A stretch of DNA of 64,000 bases from Pseudomonadota bacterium (GCA_020160755.1 JAIUPN010000001.1:744001-808000); one strand, 5' to 3'. Positions 44,758-54,202 are shown, numbered from the stretch's first letter. A program made the numbers and translations. The notes: generated by a model from the sequence alone, not told the origin.

Positions 44758-45059
44758 TATTCGATCACCTTGGGAACGCCGAAAAAGCCGTGCTGCGGCG
44801 CAGGGGCGTTCGCGAGAATATCGTCGCGGCGGTTGCCGCCGGTCAGCGGGTCGGCGTCGACGACATCGTCGCGCAGCCGCAGCGTGTTCGGGATCACCGC
44901 GGTCATCGGCTCGACCCCGGTCACATCGACCTCGCCGAGTTGCTCGACCCAGCCGAGGATACCGTTGAGTTCACCTTCCATCGCGGCGGCTTCCGCATCG
45001 CTGATCGCGATGCGCGCCAGCGACGCGATTTTCCTTACTGTTGCCTGATCGATTGACAT
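44757..45059 (-). CDS. gatC: Asp-tRNA(Asn)/Glu-tRNA(Gln) amidotransferase subunit C
   Basis: A 100-residue subunit that holds GatA and GatB together. The helical N terminus ([20 protein letters not shown]) and the [14 protein letters not shown] segment, then [21 protein letters not shown], are characteristic. It is the first gene of gatC-gatA-gatB. A long inverted repeat lies upstream (45120-45258). Confidence 0.95.
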   Translation of the reverse strand: MSIDQATVRKIASLARIAISDAEAAAMEGELNGILGWVEQLGEVDVTGVEPMTAVIPNTLRLRDDVVDADPLTGGNRRDDILANAPAPQHGFFGVPKVIE

Positions 45060-45119
45060 GATCGCCCTAACTTTAACGAAGCCGCGCCGCTAGCATCCCC
45101 GCCGGATCGCTTCAACCAT

Positions 45120-45258
45120 GATCCTCCCTGTAGCGAAGCCATGGGGAGGTGGCGGCGCGAAACGCTGACGGAGGGGCCAATAGCGCGACGCCGCGGCTCC
45201 TCCACCCTCCGCTTAGCGGTCGGCCCCCCCTCCCCATGGCTTCGCCACAGGGAGGATC
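45120..45258. repeat. Long inverted repeat (MITE-like intergenic element)
   Basis: Two 30-base arms (45120-45149 and 45229-45258) are complementary at 29 of 30 positions. They start GATCCTCCCTGT and end ATGGGGAGG. Between them lies about 80 bases containing GC-rich inner pairs (GGAGGGGCC and GGCCCCCCC). The hairpin near 60089-60119 begins with the same TCCTCCCTGT and so belongs to the same family. There is no open reading frame. It fills the gap between gatC and the DUF4153 gene. Confidence 0.75.
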
Positions 45259-45261
45259 GAC

Positions 45262-47043
45262 TCACTCAAAATTCTCCCCGACCGGCTTGCCGTTGACGAA
45301 GACCTGCTGCCGCGTGACCGGTCGCACCTCGACGCTCGCCCGTTCCAGATCGTCGATAGTCAGCCCCGGGCCCGCGCTGCCGCGCCCGAACGCTTCATAA
45401 TCCTGCCCCCACGCTCCGGTCTGCGGATCGCGCGCAAACAACCCGACCGAACTCCCGCGACCGACCACCGCAATCCGCGCGTCGCCCAGTCGATAGGCGA
45501 TGCACGGCGCGGTGTTGCACTGGCCGTATGTAGCGAGGGCAGTGTAGGCCTCCACAGGCAGCGTCGCCCCGGCAGGGAACACCCGCAGCTTCTGCTCGAT
45601 CGTCTTTGCGGCATAGGTCACATCGCTCGCATCGGGGCCGTCGCCCGCACCGTTCAGTTCCCAGCGGTTCTTCGCCTTCAGCGCCCACTTCGCCAGATCG
45701 GCCTTCGTCTTGTCGACCGACTTCGCAATATCCCCCAACGCCGCGCGTCCCTCGGGTCCGAAATCGAACGCCATCGCCGCCCAGTCGAATTTCTCGACCG
45801 GCACCGCCCCCGATTTCAGCCGGGCGAGCTGGTCGCGCGTCGAGATCGCGCCGAAATCCATGACCGGCAGCGCGAGAAACAGCGCGAGCAGCATCATCGC
45901 GATCGCCAGCTTCTGCTGCAAGGGCCGCAGCACATCGTCAAAGTCCCACCGCCCCTTCACCGCCGCCCAAAGCCCCGCAAAACCATAAGCGAGCGCGATC
46001 ATCGCCGCGGTCGCGCCCCAGATGCGCTCGGGTGTCCAGCCGTACTGGATCACGCGCAAATGCATCGAATAGAAAGCGATAATCGCCAGCGGCAGCACCG
46101 CGACGACGAGTACCGCCGCCGCGCCGTGCAAGAAACGGTTGCCCGACCGCTCCTCGCGCCCGTTGCCGATCACCGCATTGACGAGCAGCACGGCGAAAGC
46201 AGCCGCCCCCATCATCAGCGCGGCGGTCGAAAAGCCCGATTCCCACAGCGGCTTCAGCCCCGTGCCGACAAGCGACAGCAGGAACAGCACCACCGCGACC
46301 GCCAGCACCGGCGCCAGCACCGCGAGGACGATCATCACCAGCTTCTGGAGCGTCGCCACCAGTCTGTCGCGCTCGCGAAGCAGGCCGACAGCGCCGCCAA
46401 ACGCCGCCCCCGCGAGCATCCACGGGAACCAGCCGGTCTCGAACGCTTCCATGACGAGATTGATGCCGATCAGCTTGAACATCGAACCGATCAGCAGCAC
46501 GAGCAGGAAGGTCAGCCCGGTGAAGGCCAGCCCCGCCGCCCCGATCACTGCATCGGTCCACGCATGGCTGTGCAGCCGCTCATACGGCATTTGCCACAGC
46601 TTCCAGAAACGCCAGTCGGGCGCGACGTCGCGCCGCGTCTGGAACAGCGGCGTCGCGATCAGCACCGCGAGCAGCCCCGACCAGAAAGGCCATTCGAACA
46701 CCGACGCGTTGACGTTATACCCGACCGAGGTCCAGACGATCAGCGCGATCACCACGCCCCACGCCAGCGCAAAGCCGAGCGCCCACAACCAGCGGCGCAG
46801 TTCGACGCCCAGCACGAACACGAGGGTCGACACGGTGATGAACGCCGCCAGTGCGTTGCGCCCCGGGTCGTGATCGGGCGCGTAACGCCAGTCGATCGTC
46901 AGGTGAAAGGCGAGCCCCGCGAGCGCGCAGATCGCCGCCATGATCCATGGTCGCTGCGGCCAGGGCAGATCGCTGGCATCGAGGCGGGCCGAGACGGGCG
47001 GAGCCGAATCGGGGGCGGACACGGTTGCGGCAGCATCGGTCAT
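45262..47043 (-). CDS. DUF4153 integral membrane protein
   Basis: A 593-residue inner-membrane protein with about ten or more hydrophobic segments in residues 35-400. A soluble C-terminal domain of about 190 residues follows, probably periplasmic, with two cysteines (YGQCNTAPCIAYRLG). The membrane part matches DUF4153, a family of unknown function. The ATG at 47043 is chosen; ATG 47052 three codons earlier is an alternative. It is divergent from the DUF3089 gene, 69 bases away. Confidence 0.82.
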   Translation of the reverse strand: MTDAAATVSAPDSAPPVSARLDASDLPWPQRPWIMAAICALAGLAFHLTIDWRYAPDHDPGRNALAAFITVSTLVFVLGVELRRWLWALGFALAWGVVIALIVWTSVGYNVNASVFEWPFWSGLLAVLIATPLFQTRRDVAPDWRFWKLWQMPYERLHSHAWTDAVIGAAGLAFTGLTFLLVLLIGSMFKLIGINLVMEAFETGWFPWMLAGAAFGGAVGLLRERDRLVATLQKLVMIVLAVLAPVLAVAVVLFLLSLVGTGLKPLWESGFSTAALMMGAAAFAVLLVNAVIGNGREERSGNRFLHGAAAVLVVAVLPLAIIAFYSMHLRVIQYGWTPERIWGATAAMIALAYGFAGLWAAVKGRWDFDDVLRPLQQKLAIAMMLLALFLALPVMDFGAISTRDQLARLKSGAVPVEKFDWAAMAFDFGPEGRAALGDIAKSVDKTKADLAKWALKAKNRWELNGAGDGPDASDVTYAAKTIEQKLRVFPAGATLPVEAYTALATYGQCNTAPCIAYRLGDARIAVVGRGSSVGLFARDPQTGAWGQDYEAFGRGSAGPGLTIDDLERASVEVRPVTRQQVFVNGKPVGENFE

Positions 47044-47112
47044 GCCCCACATCTGGGCTTGTTTCGCGGCGCACGGCAAGCCAAAGCTGCGCCGCACTCT
47101 CCCCCCGACCGT

Positions 47113-48429
47113 ATGGAGCGCCTTTTGGCCCGCAAATTTCTCTACGTCATCGCTGCCATCATCCTGCTGATCCTCGCCGCCGGGGTCGTGTACCAGCTCT
47201 TTCCCGGCTGGCTCGCGCGCACCGCCTTCGTCCCCAGCACCGAATTCAAGCCGCAGGCCGCGGTCGCGCCCAATGCCTATGACGATCCCAAGATGTGGTT
47301 CGCGCGGCCGGGGATGGAACAGGATCCCTCGGCGTGGCGCCCCGCCGCCGACGGCAGCGAAACCCCCGGCACCGAGCTTCCCGGAGAAAAAGCCGCAGCG
47401 CCGCTGATCCCGCCTGCCAGGGCCGCCGAGGCGGCAACCGGAACCCCCTTCACGAGGGGCGATGCCGCGGTCTTCTTCGTCCACCCGACCAGCTATTACA
47501 GCCGTTCGAGCTGGAACGCCCCGCTCGAAGACCGCGATTCGGACCACCGCGCCAACCTCTTCGTACAGGGCATGGCGAGCGCCTTTGCCGACGCCGGCGA
47601 GATCTGGGCGCCGCGCTATCGTCAGGCGACGCTCGGCGCTTTCCTTGCCGAGGACCGCGTGACCGCAGGCAAGGCGATCGATTCGGCGTACCGCGACGTC
47701 GAGGAGGCGTTCGACGCCTTCCTCGCCGCACAGCCGAAGAACAAGCCGATCATCCTCGCGGGTCACAGTCAGGGCGCGCTCCACCTCACCACCTTGCTCC
47801 GCACCAAGATCGCGGGCACCCCGCTCGCGAAACGCATTGTCGCGGCCTATGTTATCGGCTGGCCGATCAGCCTCGACACCGACCTCGCCGGCCTTGGCCT
47901 CCCCGCGTGCCAGACCCCCGAGCAAAAGGGCTGCATCCTCGGCTGGGCGAGTTTCGCCGATCCCGCCGATCCCGCGATGGTCACCGCCGCCTATGACGGC
48001 ACGATCGGTTTCGACGGGCGCCCGCGCGCCGAAACGCGGATGCTGTGCACCAACCCGCTCACCGGCATCCCCGACACCGAAGCCCCGGCAGAGGCCAATA
48101 TCGGCACGCTCAAGCCGACCGAAGGCTTCAGGTCGGGTTCGCTGATCGCGGGCAGGATCGGCGCCCGATGCGACGACACGCGCGGCTTCCTGATGATCGG
48201 CGACGCCGACATCGCCAAGGATTATGTCGTCGCGGGCTATGTGCTCCCCGGCAACAATTACCACGTCTACGACATCACCCTGTTCTGGGCGAACGTCCGC
48301 GCCGACGCGCTCCGTCGCCTCGCGACCTATGAAGGCAAGCCCTCGCCGGTGCCGCCGCCGGCGGCGCCGGTGGCACACCCGACGCGTCCGGCGGCACCCA
48401 CGGCTCCAGCCTCGTCACCCCGGACTTGA
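47113..48429 (+). CDS. DUF3089 lipase-like protein
   Basis: A 438-residue alpha/beta-hydrolase-like protein with an N-terminal membrane anchor (about 9-28). The nucleophile elbow GHSQGA, preceded by KPIILA, and FVHPTSYYSRSSWNAP are characteristic of DUF3089. The GFLMIGDADIAKDYVVAGYV and YHVYDITLFWANVR segments follow. It ends in a Pro/Ala-rich tail. The last codons run into a REP-like palindrome, so the C terminus may have been altered by insertion of that repeat. The substrate is unknown. It is divergent from the DUF4153 gene. Confidence 0.83.
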   Translation: MERLLARKFLYVIAAIILLILAAGVVYQLFPGWLARTAFVPSTEFKPQAAVAPNAYDDPKMWFARPGMEQDPSAWRPAADGSETPGTELPGEKAAAPLIPPARAAEAATGTPFTRGDAAVFFVHPTSYYSRSSWNAPLEDRDSDHRANLFVQGMASAFADAGEIWAPRYRQATLGAFLAEDRVTAGKAIDSAYRDVEEAFDAFLAAQPKNKPIILAGHSQGALHLTTLLRTKIAGTPLAKRIVAAYVIGWPISLDTDLAGLGLPACQTPEQKGCILGWASFADPADPAMVTAAYDGTIGFDGRPRAETRMLCTNPLTGIPDTEAPAEANIGTLKPTEGFRSGSLIAGRIGARCDDTRGFLMIGDADIAKDYVVAGYVLPGNNYHVYDITLFWANVRADALRRLATYEGKPSPVPPPAAPVAHPTRPAAPTAPASSPRT

Positions 48430-48437
48430 TCCGGGGT
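48417..48437. repeat. REP-like palindrome at the end of the DUF3089 gene
   Basis: The exact 8-base arms ACCCCGGA and TCCGGGGT flank a 5-base loop (CTTGA). This GTCA-CCCCGGA-CTTGA-TCCGGGG type unit is a common intergenic repeat in alphaproteobacteria. Here it supplies the TGA stop (48427-48429) of the DUF3089 gene. Confidence 0.75.
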
Positions 48438-48510
48438 CTATGGTCGCGAGATCGGGCCATCGATGCCGAAACAGGTTCAGCATGGCGGATTTAGGCGATA
48501 AGGGCAGCGC

Positions 48511-48972
48511 ATGATCACCGCCGCCGCCCCCGACTTCGCCGCACTTTTCCCGAACGGCGGCCGCCTTGCGGGACTCGACGTCGGCACGAAAACCATCGGC
48601 GTCGCCTTCTGCGACGTGAACTGGAGCTTTGCGACCCCCGACAAGACGATCATCCGCAAGAAATTCTCGCTCGACTTCGAAACCTTGAAAGCGCTGATCG
48701 CGCAGCACAATATCGTCGGCCTCGTCGTCGGCCTGCCGCTCAATATGGACGGCAGCGACAGCCCGCGCACGCAGAGCACGCGCGCCTTCGCGCGCAACCT
48801 CGTTCCGCTCGCCCTCCCCCTCCTCCTCTGGGACGAACGCTGGTCGACCGCCGCGGTCGAGCGCGCGATGATCGCCGCCGACGTCAGCCGCGCCAAACGC
48901 GCGGAGCGCGTCGACAGCGCCGCTGCCGCCTTCATCCTGCAAGGCGCGATCGACGCCCTGATCCGCCAATAG
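48511..48972 (+). CDS. ruvX: Putative pre-16S rRNA nuclease (YqgF/RuvX)
   Basis: A 153-residue RNase H-fold nuclease. Family members process the 5' end of 16S rRNA, and were first thought to be Holliday-junction resolvases. The first acidic motif [10 protein letters not shown] contains Asp23; GLPLNMDGS and WDERWSTA follow, and a final Asp lies in [12 protein letters not shown]. The length is normal. The DUF1294 gene follows ten bases later. Confidence 0.92.
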   Translation: MITAAAPDFAALFPNGGRLAGLDVGTKTIGVAFCDVNWSFATPDKTIIRKKFSLDFETLKALIAQHNIVGLVVGLPLNMDGSDSPRTQSTRAFARNLVPLALPLLLWDERWSTAAVERAMIAADVSRAKRAERVDSAAAAFILQGAIDALIRQ

Positions 48973-48982
48973 CGACACGCGC

Positions 48983-49300
48983 ATGACCCCTTATCTTTTC
49001 CTCTGGCTGCTTGCCGCCAATATCGTCGCCTTCACCCTGATGGTCGTGGACAAGCGGCGCGCCGAAACGCGCGCGCGGCGCATCCCCGAAAGCACGCTCC
49101 TGCGCTGGGCATTTTTGGGCGGCGGCTTCGGCACCTTCGCCGCGTCCCGCATCATCCGCCACAAAACGCGCAAACAACCCTTCGCGACGTGGATGATGGT
49201 CTGGCTCTGGCTCCAGATCGTCCTGCTGATCCTCTGGATGCTCGGAATATTGGATCCATGGCTCGCCTCTGCGCTTGCCTATTTGCGCGCCGCCACCTAA
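48983..49300 (+). CDS. DUF1294 membrane protein
   Basis: A 105-residue protein with an N-terminal hydrophobic helix (about 4-22) and a longer hydrophobic C-terminal region (about 68-100). The middle has [21 protein letters not shown], then [19 protein letters not shown], the DUF1294 signature. Function unknown. In other proteins the domain follows a cold-shock domain; here it stands alone. Confidence 0.88.
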   Translation: MTPYLFLWLLAANIVAFTLMVVDKRRAETRARRIPESTLLRWAFLGGGFGTFAASRIIRHKTRKQPFATWMMVWLWLQIVLLILWMLGILDPWLASALAYLRAAT

Positions 49301-49313
49301 ACGCTCGGCTTTA

Positions 49314-50309
49314 ATGACAAGCGCAAAAACCCGACCCGCCAGCGACTATCCGCCCGGCGGCGATGCCTTTCGCCATCGCCACCTCATCGGCATCGCCCAA
49401 CTCACTCCGTGGGAGATTTCCTACGTCCTCGACGCCGCCGAAGAGTGGGTCGAACTGAACCGCAGCGGCGCCGCGAAGCACGACGACCGGCTTGCCGGGC
49501 TCACCATCATCAACGCCTTTTTCGAAAATTCGACGCGCACCCTGCTGTCGTTCGAAATCGCGGGCAAGCGGCTCGGCGCCGACGTCGTCAACATGCACGC
49601 CGCGCAGTCGAGCGTGAAGAAGGGCGAAACGCTGATCGACACCGCGATGACGCTCAATGCGATGCGCGCCGATGCGATGGTGATCCGTCATGGCAGTTCG
49701 GGCGCGGTCCAGCTCATCGCCGGCAAGGTCGATTGCCCCGTGCTCAACGCGGGCGACGGCCGCCACGAGCATCCGACGCAAGCACTGCTCGACGCACTCA
49801 CGATCCGCCGCCGCAAAGGCAAGGTTGAGGGCCTTACCATCGCGATCTGCGGCGACGTGCTCCACAGCCGCGTCGCGCGCTCGAACATCCTCGCGCTCAC
49901 CCTGCTCGGCAACGAGGTGCGCATCGTCGCGCCGCCGACGCTGACCCCGCCCGCGATGGAGCGGATGCACGTCACCACCTTCACCGATATGGATGAGGGC
50001 ATCAGGGACGCCGACGTCGTGATGATGCTCCGCCTCCAGAACGAGCGTATGGACGGCGCCTACCTCCCCAGCGCGCGCGAATATCACGCGCTCTACGGCC
50101 TCACCCCCAAACGCCTCGAAAAGGCCAAACCTGATGCGATCGTCATGCACCCCGGCCCGATGAACCGCGGGGTCGAGATCGACAGCAGCGTCGCCGACGA
50201 CCCGGTCCGTTCGACGATCACCGAACAGGTCGAAATGGGGGTCGCGGTGCGCATGGCGTGTCTCGACATATTGACGCGCCGCAAGCGGGGAGTCGCCGGA
50301 TGGAACTGA
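49314..50309 (+). CDS. pyrB: Aspartate carbamoyltransferase catalytic subunit
   Basis: A 331-residue enzyme for the second step of pyrimidine synthesis, making carbamoyl aspartate. The carbamoyl-phosphate site is [12 protein letters not shown] (Ser73-Thr76). [11 protein letters not shown] and [12 protein letters not shown] follow. A short hydrophilic N-terminal extension (about 20 residues) is present. The 3' end overlaps the dihydroorotase-like gene by ten bases. No pyrI regulatory-subunit gene is present. Confidence 0.95.
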   Translation: MTSAKTRPASDYPPGGDAFRHRHLIGIAQLTPWEISYVLDAAEEWVELNRSGAAKHDDRLAGLTIINAFFENSTRTLLSFEIAGKRLGADVVNMHAAQSSVKKGETLIDTAMTLNAMRADAMVIRHGSSGAVQLIAGKVDCPVLNAGDGRHEHPTQALLDALTIRRRKGKVEGLTIAICGDVLHSRVARSNILALTLLGNEVRIVAPPTLTPPAMERMHVTTFTDMDEGIRDADVVMMLRLQNERMDGAYLPSAREYHALYGLTPKRLEKAKPDAIVMHPGPMNRGVEIDSSVADDPVRSTITEQVEMGVAVRMACLDILTRRKRGVAGWN

Positions 50310-51523
50310 AGCCGCTCCACATCATCGGCGCGATGCTGATCGACGGCGACACACCGCGTCCAGGCAGCCTGCTCGTCGTGGACGGCCGCATCGCCGCGCT
50401 CGATCCGGCGGAAATCCCCGACGGCACCGAAACCGTCGATGCGAAGGGCCAGTGGCTCGCCCCCGGCATCATCGACCTCGGCGTCTTCGCGACCGACAAG
50501 CCCGCCTTCCACTTCGGCGGCATCACGCGCGCCGCGCTGATGCCTGACAACGGCCCGCTCGACGGCGCCGGGCTGGTCGAGCGCGCCGCCAAGGGCGGCA
50601 AGCCCGACCTTTGGGTCCACCCGCTCGCCGCCGCGACCAAGGGCCTCGAAGGCAGGGAACTTGCCGAAATCGGTCTGATGAAACAGGCCGGCGCGCGCGC
50701 CATCGCCACCGGCCGCAGCCGCATCGCCGACAGCGGCGTGATGCGCCGCGTGCTCAGCTATGCCGCCTCGCTCGGCCTCGTCACGATCATCCATGCCGAG
50801 GACGAGGGTCTCACCGCCGGCGCAGTCGCGACCGACGGGGAGATGGCGACGCGCCTCGGCCTCGCCTCGGCCCCCGCGATGGCAGAAGCGATCGCAATCG
50901 CGCGCGACCTCGCGCTCGTCGAGGAAACCGGCGCGCCCGTCCATTTCCGGCAGGTCACGACCGCCCGCGGGCTCGACCTGATCCGCGCCGCCAAGGCGAA
51001 GGGCCTCCCCGTGCTTTGCGGCATCACCCCCGCGCATCTGCTTCTGTCGGACACCGCGATCGGCGATTTCCGCACCTTCGCACGCCTCTCGCCGCCGCTG
51101 CGCAGCGAGGATGACCGCCACGCCTGCCTCGCGGCGATCGCCGACGGCACGATCGACGTCCTTGCCTCGGGCCACGACCCGCGCGGCCCCGAAGACAAGC
51201 GCCTGCCCTTCGCCGAGGCGCTGCCCGGCATGGCGGGCGCCGAAACCCTGCTCGCGCTCGGCCTCGGCCTCGTGCGCGACGGCCATGTCTCGCCCGGCCG
51301 GCTTTTCGAACTGCTCGCGGGCACCCCCGCCTGCCTGCTCGGCGTCGACGCGGGCAGCCTCGCCGTGGGCAAGGAAGCCGACCTGATCCTCGTCAACGAC
51401 GCGACGCCCTGGCAGGTCGACGCGAAAAAGATGGCGGCGTGGGCGGGCAACACCCCGTTCGACGGCATGCCGGTGCAGGGCCGCGCAACGATGATGTGGA
51501 AGGGCGGCCAGCGCATCCGCTGA
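50300..51523 (+). CDS. Dihydroorotase homologue, apparently non-catalytic (PyrC'-like)
   Basis: A 407-residue amidohydrolase-fold protein related to dihydroorotase. The usual metal motif DxHxH reads D59-L-G-V-F. The later motif TDHAPH reads SGHDPRG and the HxxHxS position reads HFRQVTT. Only HAED is like the active enzyme. It thus lacks most zinc ligands and probably has no catalytic activity. In Pseudomonas an inactive homologue, PyrC', is encoded by an overlapping gene and is needed for assembly of aspartate carbamoyltransferase. The ten-base overlap with pyrB here fits that role. A true dihydroorotase should be elsewhere in the genome. Confidence 0.88.
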   Translation: MELKPLHIIGAMLIDGDTPRPGSLLVVDGRIAALDPAEIPDGTETVDAKGQWLAPGIIDLGVFATDKPAFHFGGITRAALMPDNGPLDGAGLVERAAKGGKPDLWVHPLAAATKGLEGRELAEIGLMKQAGARAIATGRSRIADSGVMRRVLSYAASLGLVTIIHAEDEGLTAGAVATDGEMATRLGLASAPAMAEAIAIARDLALVEETGAPVHFRQVTTARGLDLIRAAKAKGLPVLCGITPAHLLLSDTAIGDFRTFARLSPPLRSEDDRHACLAAIADGTIDVLASGHDPRGPEDKRLPFAEALPGMAGAETLLALGLGLVRDGHVSPGRLFELLAGTPACLLGVDAGSLAVGKEADLILVNDATPWQVDAKKMAAWAGNTPFDGMPVQGRATMMWKGGQRIR

Positions 51524-51598
51524 TCCGGGCTTTATCTCGCTGATTTAATTCGATACCCCCTGTGCGCGGGGGGATCGAAAAACAGCGAGGTTGACCCG

Positions 51599-52153
51599 AT
51601 GCGCCGTCTTGCCCTTCCCGCTCTCGCAACCACCCTGTTCGCGACGACCGCCGCCGCACAGATGACGCCCGTTCAGGGCATTCCCTGCGCGCAGGGCCTC
51701 CCCTGCAACGCCCCGCCGCCGCAGGTGCTGCAACAGATGTATGGCGGCGGCGACGTCGCCCCGCCGGGTCAGGTCATCCCGTTCCAGCAAGAGAAACAGG
51801 ATTATGTCGGCGGCTATATGGTCAACAGCTTCGCCGCGATCGCCTTCTGGCGCTCGGCATCGGGTCAGCCCGGCTATAGCTATGGCGCGCTGCGCGGCGA
51901 CAACCGCGAACAGGCCGAAAGCTACGCGATGACGGCGTGCCGCGAGGCGGGCGGGCGTGACTGCGTCGTCGGCCTGTGGGGCGCAAACGGCCATTTCGCG
52001 ATCGCGCGCGACAAGGAAGGGCAATATTATGCGGGCTTCGCAGGCACCCCCGGCGGCGCAAAACGCTCGGTGATGGATAGCTGCAAGAGCGCAGGCGCCA
52101 AATGCAAGGTCGTCGAGACGCTCGAAACCATGCCCTATTTCTTTCGCTTCTGA
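51599..52153 (+). CDS. DUF4189 exported protein
   Basis: A 184-residue protein with a signal peptide (TTAAAQ). A Pro-rich N-terminal part with two cysteines (IPCAQGLPCNAPP) leads to a C-terminal domain with FAAIAFWRSASG, the Cys pair TACREAGGRDC and GHFAIARDKEG, then DSCKSAGAKCKV. This repeated AIA..G..A...C pattern is typical of DUF4189. The function is unknown. It begins 76 bases after the pyrC' stop and is followed by a hairpin at 52188-52211. Confidence 0.8.
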   Translation: MRRLALPALATTLFATTAAAQMTPVQGIPCAQGLPCNAPPPQVLQQMYGGGDVAPPGQVIPFQQEKQDYVGGYMVNSFAAIAFWRSASGQPGYSYGALRGDNREQAESYAMTACREAGGRDCVVGLWGANGHFAIARDKEGQYYAGFAGTPGGAKRSVMDSCKSAGAKCKVVETLETMPYFFRF

Positions 52154-52186
52154 CCGCGCTCAGCGCGCGCCCGGCGCACAAAAATG

Positions 52187-52212
52187 AAGCCCGCCGGCAA
52201 GCCGGCGGACTT
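52187..52212. terminator. Long hairpin after the DUF4189 gene
   Basis: CCGCCGGC-AA-GCCGGCGG (52191-52208) is an exact 8-bp stem that extends by GAAG/CTTC with one mismatch. No T-run follows, so it may be a rho-assisted terminator or an mRNA-end stabiliser rather than an ordinary terminator. Confidence 0.5.
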
Positions 52213-52288
52213 CAAGAGAGCAAGATGGCCTTGGGACCACCCTCCTCGGGTCGCACCCAATCAATGGCCGATTCGGCGGATTGTTTCG

Positions 52289-52304
52289 CTACCCACGTGG
52301 GTAG
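52289..52304. promoter_or_regulatory. Perfect 16-bp palindrome upstream of the LuxR-family gene
   Basis: CTACCCACGTGGGTAG reads the same on both strands. It lies 95 bases before the ATG of the LuxR-type regulator. The site has the size and symmetry of a dimer-bound LuxR-type box. It is probably the binding site of the adjacent regulator, which is inference. Confidence 0.5.
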
Positions 52305-52398
52305 GAGACAGAATATTTTCATTTTGTCGCTTTGCGCTTGCCATCACGTCTCCACTCCTATCCAATGGGCGGGCTGCGGGTCTTCTGGGGGGAAGTGC

Positions 52399-53565
52399 AT
52401 GCAGAGCGAGCCGGTTCCGACCTTTCCGAGCGATCACAACGCGCCCGCCGAATGGGACGTGCTCAATACGCTGATCGGCGAAATCTACGATTCGGTGCTC
52501 CATCCCGAAAGCTGGAACGAGACCCTCGCCCGCATCACCGGCACCCTCTGCCCGCTCAGCTGGGAAGCCGCCTTCATCCTCTGGGAAAGCAGCAATCCGC
52601 CGAGCGCGCGTTTCGTTGCCGCGACCGGCCTCGCCGCGGGCATCCAGGAAATCTACACCGCGGTCTATGCCGGCAGCCATCCCTGGTCGCGCAAGTTCCA
52701 GCGCTATGGCAACGGCAGCGTCGTCGACAGCTATGACATCATGACGCGCGAGGAATTTTACGAGAGCGAATTCTTCCGCAACTTCCTCAAACCCTATGGA
52801 ATCGACCGGCTCGTCGGGGTGTTGCTCGACCGCCGCGACGGCGACCGGCTCGGACTGATGCTCCCCGGCCCCGGCGACCGCGATGTCGATCGGCTGAAGC
52901 GCGGGCTGCGCGTCCTTGCGCCGCACATGCAGCGCGCGATGCGGATCAGCGACCGCATCGCCTCGCTCGACCTCGCCGCGGGCGCCGCGCGCGCCGCCGC
53001 CGACGCCGCGCCCTTCGCGATCTTCAGCCTCGACGACCAGCTCAATATCCTCGCCGCGAACAACCGCGCGCCGCGCTACGAACAGGCGGGCTTCGTCCGC
53101 ACCATGCACGACCGCTTCGCCTTCACGCATCCCGCCAGCCAGAAACGGCTGCTCGATCTCGTCAAAAGTCCCGATCCGACCGGCCTCGCCTTTCATACGA
53201 GGGACCCCGCGGGCGCCGAATGTCCCGTGCTCGTCGCGCGCGTCACACGCCAGTCGGCGCAGCAGCTCGGCGGCGTCCGCCTCGGCGCCTCGCTGATCGT
53301 CACGCTCGGCAGCGCGCCGGGCGAAACCCCGGTGGTCGAAATCGACCGCGTCGCGCAATGGTTCGGACTGACCCCCGCCGAAGCGCGCCTCGCGGTAGCG
53401 CTCGCGCGCGGCGACACGCTCCGCGATTACGCGGCCCTCAGAGCGGTCAGCCTCAACGCCGTCCGCTTCCTCCTGAAGGGCATTTTCCGCAAGACCGGCG
53501 CGACCAGTCAGGCGCAGCTCGTCGCGCTCCTCGCGCGCCTGCCCGCACCCGCCGAGGGGCATTGA
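52399..53565 (+). CDS. LuxR-family transcriptional regulator
   Basis: A 388-residue regulator. The C-terminal 60 residues form a LuxR-type helix-turn-helix: LTPAEARLAVALARGDTLRD, then VRFLLKGIFRKTGATSQAQL. The N-terminal part (about 20-200) is a long sensory region that starts LIGEIYDSVLHPESWNETL, a pattern common in sphingomonad and other alphaproteobacterial regulators of this type. A PAS-like segment (PFAIFSLDDQLNILAANNR) follows. It is not an acyl-homoserine-lactone receptor by sequence, and no luxI gene is near. GGGGGGAAG precedes the ATG at 52399. The upstream palindrome suggests autoregulation. Confidence 0.85.
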   Translation: MQSEPVPTFPSDHNAPAEWDVLNTLIGEIYDSVLHPESWNETLARITGTLCPLSWEAAFILWESSNPPSARFVAATGLAAGIQEIYTAVYAGSHPWSRKFQRYGNGSVVDSYDIMTREEFYESEFFRNFLKPYGIDRLVGVLLDRRDGDRLGLMLPGPGDRDVDRLKRGLRVLAPHMQRAMRISDRIASLDLAAGAARAAADAAPFAIFSLDDQLNILAANNRAPRYEQAGFVRTMHDRFAFTHPASQKRLLDLVKSPDPTGLAFHTRDPAGAECPVLVARVTRQSAQQLGGVRLGASLIVTLGSAPGETPVVEIDRVAQWFGLTPAEARLAVALARGDTLRDYAALRAVSLNAVRFLLKGIFRKTGATSQAQLVALLARLPAPAEGH

Positions 53566-53622
53566 CGCGCCGCCGCCGCTTCGCTCTGGACAGAATCGAA
53601 TCCCCGCCGCTACCGGCACCGG

Positions 53623-53829
53623 ATGGGTATCAACGCAACGATCATGAACACCGCCACCGGCCAGCCGATCCAGAAAATGAGTTTCGGGCGGATGCCGAAA
53701 CCATGGGCCAGCTTCAACCTCGCCACCGGCGAGCTCGTCACCGCCGAACGGATCGACGTCGAAAAGCCCGCGCCCGGCAAATTCGCCGCGACGGTCAACG
53801 TCTGGGTGACGGTCAAGCCGAAGCCCTGA
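53623..53829 (+). CDS. Small protein of unknown function
   Basis: A 68-residue protein with Lys, Pro and Val-rich sequence (KMSFGRMPKPWASFNL, then KFAATVNVWVTVKPKP). The start at 53623 or an internal ATG at 53644 are both possible. It follows the LuxR-family gene by 57 bases. No family is recognised. The codon use resembles its neighbours. Confidence 0.45.
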   Translation: MGINATIMNTATGQPIQKMSFGRMPKPWASFNLATGELVTAERIDVEKPAPGKFAATVNVWVTVKPKP

Positions 53830-53851
53830 CGCCCGAATGCGCGGCAACGCG

Positions 53852-54202
53852 CTAGCTGCGCAGGATCTTTTCCATCGCCTTGCCCCTGGCAAGCTCGTCG
53901 ATCAATTTGTCGAGATAGCGCACCTCGCGCATCAGCGGGTCTTCGATAGTCTCGACGCGGACGCCGCACACCACGCCCGTGATCAGCTCGCGCGCCGGGT
54001 TGAGCGCGGGCGCGTGCGCAAAGAAATCCTCGAAATTCGTGCCCTTCGCCAGCTCGCCCTCGAACGCCTGCTGGTCATATCCGGTCAGCCAGCGGAAAAT
54101 CCCGTCGACCTCCGCCCTGGTGCGCCCCTTCTTCTCCGCCTTGGCGATATAATGCGGATACACGCTCGCGACGCTCATCGAATAGATGCGGTGCTTCGTC
54201 AT
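53852..54202 (-). CDS. DUF2200 protein
   Basis: A 116-residue cytoplasmic protein of DUF2200. The start [27 protein letters not shown] and [15 protein letters not shown], then [19 protein letters not shown] are the family signatures. The function is unknown. It converges with the small gene at 53623. Confidence 0.9.
   Translation of the reverse strand: MTKHRIYSMSVASVYPHYIAKAEKKGRTRAEVDGIFRWLTGYDQQAFEGELAKGTNFEDFFAHAPALNPARELITGVVCGVRVETIEDPLMREVRYLDKLIDELARGKAMEKILRS

Noticed and set aside
52399..53565. An acyl-homoserine-lactone quorum-sensing receptor
   Set aside because: The N-terminal region lacks the autoinducer-binding motif pattern, and no luxI-type gene is near; only the LuxR-type DNA-binding domain is supported.
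52261..53892. A 543-codon minus-strand frame opposite the LuxR-family gene
   Set aside because: It is antisense to a domain-supported regulator and covers the upstream palindrome; low-complexity composition.
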